64,000 bases of DNA from Pegea sp. RAD2-039 (GCA_034620365.1 JAQGEQ010000163.1:485001-549000), one strand, 5' to 3'. Shown: positions 52,851 through 64,000, counted from the first letter of the stretch. A program made the numbers and translations. Notes: generated by a model from the sequence alone, not told the origin.

Positions 52851-55800
52851 GATTAAATCAATATTTTTAACAAATATCTAATCAAAAAATGTCTTTTTGT
52901 TTTCTTGAATTAGTTGTGATGGTATTTTAGATGTTTTGACTTTTAGGTTTCTGTAGTCATAACAAATTTAACTTTGATAAATAATCTTTGGTTTAGAAGA
53001 ACCAATTTTTAAAAATCTTTTGTAAAATCTTATTAAAGAAATAAATTAATAAAAATAATTTGTTCATCTATAAGCTACACTCAACTTACTACCACTGAAA
53101 TATTTTTTACATTTTCATTACAAATAAAACTTCTATTTACTATTTATTCGGAAAATGCTTTTAAGAAATAACTAAAACTATTTATCTTGTAATAAATACT
53201 TGTTTGAAAATCAATATAGTATTTAATTTAAATTACACCACTAACTACTTTTTTTTAAAGAACTGTAAATATTTTCAATTTCTCAAACGCTTGTATTCTT
53301 AAAAATCGCTTAAATAGTAGAAATACCAAAAAATAATAAAAATATTTTAACTACCTCTTAATTACTGCATTTTTTCCTAATATCAAAAATTATAAGCTTC
53401 AACTTTTGATAAAAGTAATAACTTTCTATCTACTATATCTACTAAGTTACTTTTAATGCTACTTTTAGGGTGTGCTCAAAATGAACTGTCTCTTACTCAA
53501 GTAGAAATCAACTATCTTTCAAACTATCTGCTTATTATCATTCACTGACGTAATTGTTCTTTATTTAATTTTTTCTTTTTTCATTATATATGTTTTACTT
53601 TTTTACAGATACAATAACTTATCTGCTGAAAGAACTAAGTTAAGTTTCCATTTTTAATCTAATAAAAAAAATATATATAAAAATTCTGAAAGCGATTAAA
53701 ATATCAAAATATTTTTATTTGTTTGATAAGCAGTTACAAAAAACTAGGAAAAATGTATCAGAAAAAAAAAACTTTATAATCTAAAAGAAAAACTAATAAA
53801 ATTCTGCTATTTAATAACTTATCTTTGGTATTAAACATTTATTTTAACTAGTTGTAGTAAATTTAGTAAATTATATAATGTTTGCGTTACCTACTTATAA
53901 CTTCCTAATAAGCAAGTCTTCTATTTATGTCTTCTACATTACTCACAGCTATATAATGTTCTATTAGACAAGATGTTTTATATAAAGATTAAACAAGTTG
54001 TTGCAGAAAAAGATTAAAAGCTTACTTTAGGGATTATCAACAACCTAATAACACAAAATTAAAGTTTGCCAAATTTGAATTTCACTACTTAAACAAAAAA
54101 TGTTATTTTGTTTGATTCAAATACGATCAGAAAAATTTAATTTGTTGTGGTTTTCATATAAAACAAACTTCAAAATTTACTTTGACTTAATAAAAATGAT
54201 AGTTGATTAAAATTGATTAAATCAATAAAACTGGTTTTAATAAAACATTGAATAAATACAAATAAGACTGCAAATACTAAAAGAGTTTATTATTCTCATT
54301 AAGTGATGAAAGTTTTTCAATAATTTACTCTAGAATAAGAAACATAGATATAGAAATCACGTCTCTTCATTCTAAATAAAAACAACTTTAGTAATACTCA
54401 TTTAGAATTCCAGAATCCATCACTACATCAAAATCTATCATTAAAATGATGATAAGAAGATATAATTCAAGCAACTTTCTCAACAAGTAACAACTTTCTT
54501 CTTATATTTTGATTCATATTTTATGTCTCAGTATTCTTATTCTTTCTATATTAATTTTAAATTGTGATACTTAAGACCTTTTCATCATCTCTTTGCTCAT
54601 AACACTTCGGTTTTTGTTCGCTATAAGAGCTGTTGAATTTGCAGCTATGTGTTGAATAAATGGATAAATATTTCACTTCTTTTTATTCAACTTAGTTAGA
54701 TTTTTTTGATGAAGTTATTACTATAAGATGTTTGAACTCAGTTGTTGTGTATTCATAAAGTTCAGTTTTGTGTAGTACATAAAATCACACAACAATTAGA
54801 ATGAATATCTAAAAATAACAACATTTATTATGATCTAACTTGTTATCCATGTTAAGATGTATGTTTCAAGATGTCTTCAAAACCAAACGAAAAAATTGAC
54901 TCCATTTAACATACAAAGAAGTTAGAGTTATAAATAATCCTATAAAAATGATTTTTTTATTACTATTTGCATAATCAAGTTATAATTAATGACTTAATAC
55001 TGTATAAAAATATTTATTAAACTTTCTAATTTACAACTTTGTTACAAAAAACAAAAGCAAGTGAAAAAAAGCAACTCAAAATAACTAAAAATAAATTACT
55101 ATCTATTATTATGATATCAATATCAAAATTCATATGATGTTTGTCAGAAGATAAGAGATATACTGAATAACTAACACTATGACTATTCATAAGGGAATAC
55201 TGCAGCTGTTTCTTATGTCACCAGCAGTGAATCACTTTTATTTTATAAAACAATGAACAAATATGATAAAAGATTTCAACTAAACAACATAAAAAATAAA
55301 GTTTTTATTTTCTATTCTACACAATGATTTTATTTTATCATATAAATTTTGATAAATTGAATTCTTTTTATAGTTTTTAATTTCAATGATTTTATAACTT
55401 ATCAATATATTCAGTGTTTTCAGTAACAAGTTAAACTCAAAATATTACCATTACTCAAGGAATAAGTTATTTAAAAATAAGTCTTTTAACTGTAGTCCTA
55501 CTTGTTGGTGAGTTTAGCAACCCATTAAAACTTTCCTAATTCACATTTGGATTACTACTTATTACTAATTACTAATAATTACTACTTATTCGTGTATTCT
55601 TTGGTGATTTTCTCTTTCAACGTCGTTTTCTTTTCTTAATTTACGTTAGTGGAAACTAAATATTTAGAAATAACTTCCTAAACTTAAGTTGGAATCTTTC
55701 TAAACTGTGTGTAAGCTTTCATAATTTATTAAAACTATAAATATTTATTTAAAATTTCCCAAATAATTTTCTTTAATAAGTTTGAAATTAAATTTAAAAT

Positions 55801-56200
55801 TTGAAGTTATCAGTCTGATAAAATTTAAAAAAGTTTAGTTCTAGGCATTTGAAAAACGAAAATTTCTTATTTTTTCATAAGGATCACTCAATAATATCTT
55901 ATGATTACTTTAACTAAAATCAATTTTTAGAAGTATGTTTAGGAAACTTTATATAAAAGTTCCAGTAGACTTAAATATTGGTTATAATATGCAGTTACAT
56001 CTCTGTAGAGAAAAAATTAATAGTAGCACAACATGAAAGTGTTTACAGACATCTTTTTACAGATTCATCTTGTAGTTTGTGGTTTAAGTTTCTAAGAAGT
56101 CTGTATATTTTATTTTTGTCATTTGTCACAATTCTTAGATGAAGTTTCAACTTCAAAAATAATTATCACCTAAATAGAATTCTTTCAATTTGCTTCAGTT
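52851..56200. other. AT-rich DNA upstream of the coiled-coil gene
   Basis: Probably holds the unseen 5' exons of the minus-strand coiled-coil gene, but no exon could be supported. Otherwise A/T-rich with no named repeat. Confidence 0.45.
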
Positions 56201-56412
56201 AAATTTTGCCAAAACAACTTGAACTAATGATTCATTTTTCTCTTTAACTTTTTTTGTCAAGACAGAAACAGCCCCAGTGCCATTTAATTTCTTTTTTATT
56301 GAGTTTAAACTCTCATTAGACATCCTACTACTACTTTTAATTTCTTTCATTTTACTATTTTCTTTTCCTGATTTTTTTTTATCATCTAAACTGTGAGATT
56401 TCTGACGAGTTA
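56201..56412 (-). pseudogene. 212-bp duplicated fragment of the coiled-coil gene's last exon
   Basis: Matches 49440-49651 base for base without gaps, with about 15 substitutions by eye count (about 93% identity). Only coding sequence is copied, from the middle of one exon, in the same orientation, about 6.8 kb away. The copy has no start or splice context, and one mismatch cluster has become a T run, so it is probably non-functional. Confidence 0.88.
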
Positions 56413-57118
56413 TTAAACGATGAAAAGTTCAACTACAAATATTATCATCAACAAAATTTTATTTTTCTAATCTTTAAAAAACAATTATTTTCAAATTCTA
56501 GAAAATTAGAAATACTTAAAAAGTTTTTTTGCAAAAATATTTAAGAAAAATCTATTAAGGTCTAGTTCATATTTTAAACACAGAAATTGTTTAAGGGACT
56601 TAAAAATCTGAAATTTTCATTTTTTAATGATTTTATTTAACTTGAGTATTTAGTAATCAATTCTTTTATTATATAAATTCATTAATTTTTCTGACACTTT
56701 TTAATCTAAAAGTACTTTTTGTAAAAAAGTTTGTCATCAGCAAACAGTTTGTCTATAACTGTATCTGAAACAGTTTTTTATTTGTATTTTTTATCTTATT
56801 TTTTTCTGCGTAAATAAAAAAATGTCGCTGATTTTATTGTTGATAAATTTTAAATTTATTATATTTTTTATTTATAAACTTGAAATGTTATTTGTTTACT
56901 TTATGAACTTTATTATTTGTATTTAATTTAATACCAATAATTATTAAAGCTAATAATTAAAAATTTCAGAAATTTTATAATTAATGTATATATAGTAGTA
57001 ATATAATAAAAATTATAGAATTAAATTTGATAAACTTTTTTTAAACTTATTCAAGAAGTTAACTAGTATTTAGCTTTTAGATTTTATAAATTGAAGTAAT
57101 TTAAGTTACCTATTTTTT
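56413..57118. other. AT-rich DNA left of the viral/SINE insertion
   Basis: No gene or repeat was recognised; extremely A/T-rich. Confidence 0.5.
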
Positions 57119-57316
57119 TTTTTTTTTTATATATATAAATGCGAAGGAGGGTGCCTAAAGAGAGCACATCTCACTAACACACATTCTCAGGAGTTTTTTT
57201 TTTATGGTTTTTTTTTTTCTCAGGAGTTTTATATGTCTCCACCTGGGGTCGAACCCGGTACTTCTAAGCTAGATGTAACTTGTAGCTAGGTGTAGTAACC
57301 GCTTCGCCACCAAGCA
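57119..57316 (-). mobile_element. tRNA-derived SINE with LINE-type 3' tail
   Basis: Read on the minus strand: an A box TGGCGAAGCGGTTA (57296-57309) and a B box GGGTTCGACCCC (57245-57256) are spaced as in a tRNA gene, but acceptor-stem halves do not pair, so it is tRNA-derived rather than a tRNA. Next come two A-runs flanking a repeated CTCCTGAGA, then the tail GAATGTGTGTTAGTGAGATG...GGCACCCTCCTTCGC, which is the same tail as the LINE copies in this window, and a final TATA/A tract. The head is fused to the viral-like ORF and supplies that ORF's last 17 codons and stop. Confidence 0.85.
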
Positions 57317-58298
57317 GGACAATCTGAACATCGAAAATGGCGCACATCGACTGCTTTAGGATCTGTTCCGGGGCTACTCCAGTGGCGGCTACAGCCTGAA
57401 TAAGGAGTTGAGGAAAGGATAGAGATCCCCATGATAGGTGCCGCATTACCGAGTAATCAATGACATTGAATATCGGATCAAACTCCCGTTGGAATGTAGC
57501 TTGGTCTGGAGAGTTCCTGTTGGATTGATAGGTGAGGCCTGCCCAGATCGCACATTTACTCAAAGAAGAAGCCCCCCGAAAACTTTCATGGAGGTACGCA
57601 TTCATATCTGGAGAAGATGTGGGGCAGAACTTCATATGTGAAGGATGAATTGAGGCCATCGACCCTTGAACACCATCAGATAGGATCTTCTCGACTGCGG
57701 ACACCGACTTCATGTTGCATCTTCCCATCATAAGAATCCAAAAGTAAAACGCATCTAGAGCCATAATCTTGACGACATCATTCGGATGATTGATCATCTC
57801 ATCAAAAAACTCATGAATATAGTCGGAAAATGAGACCTTCCAGTCTGCATCTAGCTTGACCTCTTTAGGCTGAATGAACTCATCATCATCGTCTCCTGAT
57901 AAGTTCTTCTTATCCGTTTTCCGGAGAAGATCGAGAGGCAACATCTTCCTAACGTCCTCTGTGGCCATAGACTCAAACTGAGGAGTCATACCCCCGTAAG
58001 TCTTCACTTGGGAAAGGTATTTCCTGATAGACCCTTCTCCGTCCCAAACGTGACCGATGGTAAGTTGGTGAATAAGTCCCGGAGATACGTATTGATGACT
58101 CTTCCTGAGCAATCCTAGCATAAGATCCTTACATAATTCCATCTCCTCGTTTCTATCCTTGCAACAGGTGTATCTGTATGAACTACTGATCTTGGTAGGA
58201 GCCCAATTAGACTCTACAACTGCTGTCTCTCTACAAAGAGTTAGGTTATAGAATTCCTGCATCTCTTTTCGCTTTAGGTCTGTGGTTTTGGAAGCCAT
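57264..58298 (-). CDS. Endogenous viral element: nucleoprotein-like ORF of a negative-strand RNA virus, fused to SINE
   Basis: An uninterrupted 344-codon frame with roughly balanced base composition in an A/T-rich region. The sequence looks like an RNA-virus nucleoprotein: a mainly helical, globular protein without signal peptide or membrane segment, with a central AFYFWILMMGRCNM stretch and a later block containing NAYLHESFRGASSLSK and HLSWGSLSFPQLL. I place it nearest the nucleoproteins of mononegavirus/chuvirus-like agents, from general resemblance only. The last 17 residues (LLGGEAVTTPSYKLHLA) and the stop at 57264-57266 come from the adjoining SINE, so the viral part is cut before its own C-terminus. 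No internal stop, frameshift or intron. Alternative: an unfamiliar host or transposon gene. Whether it is expressed cannot be told. Confidence 0.6.
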   Translation of the reverse strand: MASKTTDLKRKEMQEFYNLTLCRETAVVESNWAPTKISSSYRYTCCKDRNEEMELCKDLMLGLLRKSHQYVSPGLIHQLTIGHVWDGEGSIRKYLSQVKTYGGMTPQFESMATEDVRKMLPLDLLRKTDKKNLSGDDDDEFIQPKEVKLDADWKVSFSDYIHEFFDEMINHPNDVVKIMALDAFYFWILMMGRCNMKSVSAVEKILSDGVQGSMASIHPSHMKFCPTSSPDMNAYLHESFRGASSLSKCAIWAGLTYQSNRNSPDQATFQREFDPIFNVIDYSVMRHLSWGSLSFPQLLIQAVAATGVAPEQILKQSMCAIFDVQIVLLGGEAVTTPSYKLHLA

Positions 58299-58321
58299 TG
58301 TCGTTTGACTATCGCACTGAA

Positions 58322-58343
58322 AAACACAATTCTGGTTGTGTTT
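58322..58343. repeat. 8-bp perfect inverted repeat at the 5' edge of the viral-like insert
   Basis: AAACACAA (58322-58329) and TTGTGTTT (58336-58343) flank a 6-nt loop, 24 bp upstream of the ORF start on its sense strand, close to where the composition returns to that of the host. Confidence 0.6.
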
Positions 58344-58728
58344 AGCTATAAAACACTATTTTATATCTTTTTCAACTATTCTGTTGTTTTGTGTTTTTGA
58401 TTTATAACTTATACTCGCTTATACTTGTGAAATGTTTTAATTTTTTTATACATTATTTATGTTAAACTGTTTTCAGTAGTTTTCTGCAGTTATATCTTTC
58501 TGTGTTTGTTGCAAGATCTATATGATTTAATATTTTTAGCCATATGTCAAATAAAATAAATAATTATATTTAAAAGACTGAATTATAAATTTCAATTTAT
58601 ATGAAATTTGCATAAAATTATTTTATTGCTTATATTTAAGAATATCTGAATTAAATATTTGTTTAATAACTTTTATATTCTTATTTTTTAATAAATTTCA
58701 TTTTTATTTTAATGAAATAGTTGAAAAA

Positions 58729-61355
58729 ATGCCCATACTTAGTAAAAAAGAAAATGAACAAAACATCAAGTACTTTTGTAAAGTCTTCACCCAAATTATT
58801 GTGCAAAGTAGATGTGGAAAGCTAGTTAAAAGCAAGTCTGATCCTACTAACTTTTATTACTGGGTGAGCTCTTATTGTTGTATATATCATTAAGTACTTA
58901 TATCTTTTATAATATTTATATTTAAGTATATTTCAAAATATTTCAAAATATTGTGTTAATTGTAGATTGAGTTGTAATTAGTTAGAATATAAGATTATTA
59001 TTTTTAGATATTTAAATTAATCAATGATTTTAAGCAAATATTAAATCTCTAAATAAAACTAATGATAACAATTTTGCAATTTTTTAAGGTCACTTTTTTT
59101 TTATAATTTTAAAAGAAATTGCTTTTAGTTTTTATGTTTGATAACTTTTTTATCTTTGAATTTCTAGTTTCAATTGGCAATACCTGAAGATAAAAGAGTT
59201 ACTAAAACTGTTCATGAAATTTTTAATGACAAAATTATTGATTATGAAAATGATCTCATAATTGATGTGGTGCTAAAAGATGAAAAAAAAGTTATTCAAC
59301 TTGAAACTTGGTCATTAAAAATTAGTAAAATGTAATCAGAATTTTTTGTGACAAAATTTCTAAATTATTACTTTTAATAAATTTGTCAACAACAAAAAAA
59401 CTTTTTCATTATACAGTGAAGAGATAACAACAACAACCAGGTCAAGTTATTGCTATGCAGCTTTATGTCAGTTACTTAAAAGTGTACTGACTTTATCAAG
59501 AATATCACCTACCTATAAAATATCTCGAAATGTAAATCTTCCTGGCCAGCAGATGAGTTGCAAGTAGAAATACTTTTATTGATTGATATTTAAGCTTTTT
59601 ATCTGATTTATTATATATAATTAGTTGTAATATATGAACAGTTTTAAAAATAATTAAAGAATTAATATTTTTTGATCTGTTTGAAACTTTTTAAATATAA
59701 TTGTTGATATATTAACTCAAATACCTAATTTATAACTTCAACATTTGTGAGGAAGACATCTTGATATTCTATCTGATAGCTACTTGATTAGTTTAATCGC
59801 TTACTTGAGTTCAACAATTATTTATTTAAATTGATTTTCTGTAAAATTAAAATCACCAAAATTTTTGAAGGATCTTTAGAGGAAAGAAGGACTTGAACCT
59901 TCTAGGTCCTCAAGTTGTCACTTATTCTGTGGGACAAGTTGAAACTGCTGATGGAAAAATTCAAATTTCACTTCATCATCGGCATAAAGATGAAATCTTT
60001 AAAATGTTAACAAAATGGCTTTTTTCGTAACTGAAATATTCTTTTAAATACTTTCAGTCGAAACAACTTCATCAACTAATTATTCTTCTCTTGCAGATCT
60101 AATCCACAAACCTCTTTTACATCTTTATCAGTTTATCGAAACTTTTCAGCGGCTCAACCTTGTACACGAAGAACACGAACGTTAGCCAGGCCATTTTCAC
60201 AAACAGCCATTTTTGAACATGTGTCTACAGAATAAGCCAGCAGTCTGATTTCGATGATTTAACTCCGGGAACACCTCCACCACCGGTCAGCTTCTCCTTC
60301 GGTGATAAAATGGATAATTCCCCTAAAAGCAACACGGTAGTGAAGGTCACGTGACAGACTTCTTTATAACTCTTTATAGCTTGAAGGCAGCATCACTTGG
60401 AAAGTAAATGAAGATGGGGTGAAGACATCTTTAAGCACCTCACCAAGTGATCTGATCAAGTTTCAGAAGATCTACAAAAAGTATAAAATGTTTTAAGTTA
60501 TTTCAAATCGTAAACAAACTGTTGACAGCACATATGATGTCTCCACCTCGAGTAGTAGTCAGTTTTCAACCAGTAAGTTCCATATCAGCTGATATCTTCC
60601 TGAAATATTTGCTTTATTAGGAAGAAAGGTTATAGCTCGACCTGTTGTGGATGTTATTGCAGGTTTTGTAACATCAAAAAATGAACCATCTGTTCCGGCA
60701 TTAGTTGATAAATCGAACAACGACGTGAAATTTCGAGAAACAGACTTTCAAAATAAACTGCAAATCTTTAAAACTTTTTCTTTGAATACTTTAAATGAAT
60801 GGATGAAAAATAAACGAACTAAACCCACTATTTCACAAAAGTATCTTCATTTGTTTCTTGTTGAATATTCAAATTAGTTTAAATTTATATTAGATATTGA
60901 TACAATTTCTTTTTGTAGCGATTGTGAACTACATAGTGCTATCAAGTCGTCACCAATTACAACTAACCAACCCAAGAACGAACTTCAAGACGATCGAGAT
61001 CTTTCAAATGTACTTCTAGATGATTTTCAACTTTTGTTGTTTCGCAAGTTTTTTTCGAAAATTGGATTTTGAAACAATATTTTTTATTTTACAGAAATTA
61101 GGGTTTAATTTTACAAAAGAACAAAAATCTCTGTCACATTTTATATCAAAAACTAGTAAAATGTTGGTTACCGATTGCTACAAACTAGTAACTTCAGAAC
61201 AAGAAGAAACCCTGGTAACTAAACACTTTGATAAACCTTTTTCAAAGTTTTAATCATTTTTATAACAGCTGGATTTAAAAGAACAACTAGTTGAATATCA
61301 GAACAGTTCAAAAGAGTTTGATATGTTTATCAGAATGATTAACAGCAGTTATTAA
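58729..61355 (+). CDS. ATG13: ATG13, autophagy initiation complex subunit
   Basis: Adaptor of the ULK1/ATG1 kinase complex; its N-terminal HORMA domain binds ATG101 and recruits ATG9/PI3K. Exons by eye: 58729-58863, 59168-59331, 59417-59563, 59880-60026, then from 60097 through several short exons to the stop at 61355. The HORMA region is clear: NIKYFCKVFTQIIVQSRCG, FQLAIPEDKRVTKTVHEI, VIQLETWSLKI, YAALCQLLKSVLTLSRISP and TYKISRN, then LGPQVVTYSVGQVETADGKI. The rest is disordered and Ser/Thr/Pro-rich (TPGTPPPPVSFSFGD), with small exons. The last exon ends LVEYQNSSKEFDMFIRMINSSY, like the C-terminal helix of animal ATG13. The junction near 60180-60240 is uncertain: the simplest reading needs a 56-nt intron from about 60179 to 60234. 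Exons after 60245 were joined by phase only. Confidence 0.88.
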
Positions 61356-61780
61356 ATCCTCAAATGGTTATTCAATAAACGGATATGATTTTGACATTAT
61401 TATTCACATTGTAAGAAGCTTGATGTTACTAAAATCATAATTTTAACTTTTTCGTTTTTGTTCTTTATTTATTTTTTTTTGATAATACTTTCTCTTTACT
61501 TTAAAGATGTTCATAAAATTGTGAAACTTCTTATATAGTTACAATTTTTTATATGAGTAATACAAGCTACCAACGATATAGCTGTTTTCTAACCACCATC
61601 TACCATCTGCTGGGTTTGTTTATAAGACAAATGATAGTTACACTTCAAGGTGCTAAACACAACCAGTAAACTTTATTAAATTTTTACAAAGAATTTTAAT
61701 TAGCTTCATAATAATTATTTTTTATCAATCTGTCAAACGATTCGTGACTTTATACAGAAATAGAAATCTAAATATTTTAC
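61356..61780. other. AT-rich spacer after ATG13
   Basis: Nothing recognised between the ATG13 stop and the antisense LINE. Confidence 0.5.
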
Positions 61781-63630
61781 ACAATAAACGCGAAGGAGGG
61801 TACCTGAAGAGAGCACCTCTCGCTAACACACGTTCTCACAAATAATATTAATTAGGTTAGAAATATAGAAAGTAAAAGATGTAACACATGGTATTTCGAT
61901 ATCACTCAAAGCATATGACAGTGAACAATTAAATAGAATATTAATAGCATAAAAAAGGAACAAATAGTTCTCCAAGTATATATCAGTGAATAATTACATA
62001 GAAGGAAAAAATTCAGTTTAGAAATGACAATGTTGGCAATAGGATAACAGTTCAACTTCTGCTTAAACAACGCGAGTGATTCTGACATGATAATGTCTGA
62101 TGGCAGCTGGTTCCATGTATTAATTATGCAAAATTATGCATATACTAATTATGAGAAAAAATTTGCTCTAATTAAAGTACTAGGTGATATGGGCTTATTA
62201 AGGTGTAATGTGTGTCGTCTGAGCTGATATAACTTGAGGGATGGACTAATAGAAAAGAAATCATCGAATTGAAGGTCAATTAAATTGTGGATAATTTCAA
62301 AAATAAGAATTAAGTTGTATTTAATTCGTCGAATTTTCAAAGTATCTAAATTGAAGAAGCTGAGACGATGTTTATAACTCTCGTATTTAATATCAAGTTT
62401 CCTTGCATACCAATCTCGTAAATGTGGCCTGAACAGATTCGATTTTTTGATATCACCAATTTGATATGGCATCCATGCACTGACATTATATTCAAAAATT
62501 GAACGTTTTTACAATTTAAAGAGGTTGACAAAGAAGTATGGATCCTTAAAATTAAAGATCTTTATAATAAGGAAGACAAAGTTAATTGATTTTGCAAAGA
62601 TTTTGGAAACATAATTGTGCCATTCAAAGTCAGATGATAGAGTAATGCCAAGGTCTAGGACTGAAGATATTCGTGGAATAATAAATCCATTGATTAAATA
62701 TTGGTTCAATGAATTTGCAGCTAGTTTACGAGAAAAAGTTATAAGTTCAGAGTTTGTGGGCTGGATTCTGAGCTGGCAGTTCATAGACCAGTTTTCTACA
62801 GTGTGTAGTGCTGTTTGAAGTTTTGAAGGATTACAAGATAATAGCTTGATATCATCTGCATACACAAACACTCTGACGTCATCTACTGCTACTAGTCTTC
62901 TGATGAGGTTTTCAATAAAAATTAAAAAGAGAAGGGGACCCAGAACAGAACCCTGAGGAACACCACTAGTGATTTGACTAGAAGTAGATAAAGATCTTTC
63001 TACATGAGTTTGTTAGATTCTAACTGATAAGTAATCTTCAATCTACTATAAGATAAGTTGTTGATTTTTAGATTATGTAATACATTAAAGAGTTTAGTGT
63101 GACCTAATCAAACGCTTTAGCAAAATCGAGGTATATGATGTCACAGGGAGTATTACTTTCGTAATGGGCTGTAAGCTCATTAAGAAAAGTGAGATGTTGA
63201 GTCAGGGAAGATCTCCGTTTCACAAAGCCATGCTGGACATCAGATATTAGATGGTGCTCCATTAAATGACTGGTCATATGATTGTGAATGATATGCTCTT
63301 GAGTTCTGCAGATAACTGAAGTCAGCGAAACTGGTCTGTAGTTAAGTGCAGTGTTTTAGGGACCCTTTTTATGAATTGGTGTAATAATAGCTTTCTTCCA
63401 AATTTGTGGAACTCTTCCTCGCCTCAGATTGATGTTAACGAAAAGCGATAAAGGTAGTTATAAAGAGGAAGTAGTTTTTCATTATAACAAAGCTGGGATC
63501 TGATTTGGGGTGTTTAAAACTGATGATTTCAAAGAAGAAATAGTCTTAGCTACCATATCGACCCTTAAGTCAGGATCTATCATTTCAAAGAATACCGGAG
63601 TAGGAAAATAGTTAAAGTTTTCATTTAGGT
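61781..63630 (-). mobile_element. 5'-truncated LINE with degenerate reverse transcriptase (ORF2)
   Basis: Minus-strand element of the same family as the other copies. From its 5' side: about 63600-63500 DPDLRVDMVAKTISSLKS (start of the RT region); 63343-63310 NYRPVSLTSVICR; 63230-63190 DVQHGFVKRRSSLTQHL; 63130-63107 IIYLDFAKAFD, followed at once by an in-frame stop at 63104-63106; FVYADDIKL (the catalytic YADD box) at about 62871-62845; SVLDLGITLSSDFEWHNYV; the C-terminal HRLSFFNLDTLKIRRIKYNLIL region; [21 protein letters not shown] at about 62110-62050; then the 3' untranslated region and the family tail with stem-loop at 61788-61822. Several frameshifts: no longer autonomous. The RT motifs are of the CR1/L2/Rex-like LINE type. 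Confidence 0.92.
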
Positions 63631-64000
63631 GAGATTTTGGAAAAAAAACTTTCAAAAGTAACTTTATTTTAAAAAATATTTGGCTAGAACCAACTTAAAA
63701 AGAAAATTTTAAATACATTTTTTAGCGTAGTGAATTTTTTATAAAATTTTGTTGGATAATAAACGAATAAGAAGACATTTTAATTTTATTGTTTTTTTGA
63801 TTTTAAAATTCGGTTTTTTATAAAAAATTTGATCGTATCATCTGATCTAACTTTTATAAAAAATATTTACAAATGTGTATAAGTGTAATATGTATAAGTA
63901 GCCAATTAAAAATATTCTTATTTATATTAAAAGTTTATTTAGACTTTGACTTTATAATTAATAGTAGCAGATATCCAAAACATAAACAAAACTTTTATCT
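63631..64000. other. AT-rich DNA at the window edge
   Basis: No gene or repeat was recognised in the last 370 bp. Confidence 0.5.

Noticed and set aside
57245..57316. Functional tRNA gene
   Set aside because: A and B boxes are present, but the acceptor halves do not pair and the T stem has a mismatch; it is a SINE head.
62615..62818. 67-codon + strand frame near the LINE
   Set aside because: Lies antisense to the reverse-transcriptase frame of the LINE and has no motif of its own.

Overview
The window is animal nuclear DNA: strongly AT-rich, with intron-split genes, GT-AG introns often only 47-60 nt long, AATAAA poly(A) signals, non-LTR retrotransposons and typical metazoan gene families. 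Short introns, plus splice-acceptor-like sites just upstream of the start codons of closely spaced same-strand genes, suggest a lineage with spliced-leader trans-splicing (for example flatworm, rotifer, tunicate or cnidarian). The sequence alone does not fix the phylum. All gene models here were spliced by eye from reading frames and splice sites.

Layout. 1-5.5 kb: AT-rich DNA with a decayed LINE (PHD-type ORF1 joined to the last codons of ORF2). 5.5-11.8 kb: ING3 (TIP60/NuA4 subunit) followed 147 bp later by PIGO (GPI-anchor ethanolamine phosphate transferase 3). One PIGO intron holds a LINE 3' end whose coding part has expanded into a 63-bp tandem array. 12.5-15.5 kb: a BTB-BACK-Kelch gene. 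15.7-16.0 kb: a LINE 3' end. 16.5-18.6 kb (minus): an SLC10 bile-acid/sodium symporter-type carrier. 18.6-25.2 kb: gene desert with one GC-rich island. 25.2-26.4 kb (minus): a small secreted protein with an LDL-receptor class A and a thyroglobulin type-1 domain. 27.6-33.5 kb: a long EF-hand/WD40 gene of the WDR49/WDR64 type in about thirty small exons. 35.4-36.7 kb: intronless GLMP. 38.2-39.4 kb: intronless phosphorylase kinase gamma. 41.8-45.3 kb: a compact MRPL41-LTO1-MCCC2 cluster. 49.1-52.9 kb (minus): a coiled-coil plus disordered protein; 212 bp of its coding sequence is duplicated at 56.2 kb. 57.1-58.3 kb (minus): a GC-richer insertion made of an open, nucleoprotein-like viral ORF fused to a tRNA-derived SINE. 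58.7-61.4 kb: ATG13. 61.8-63.6 kb (minus): a 5'-truncated, broken LINE with reverse transcriptase.

Three points stand out. (1) LTO1, MCCC2 and PIGO each lie about 100-120 bp (stop codon to acceptor-like site) behind the preceding gene, which fits operons resolved by trans-splicing. (2) The viral nucleoprotein-like ORF, the SINE and a LINE-type 3' tail all run in the same sense, which fits capture of a viral mRNA by the LINE machinery through template switching. (3) Five places in the window share one LINE-type 3' tail with a conserved stem-loop, and one of them is the tail of the SINE, so this LINE probably mobilises the SINE.
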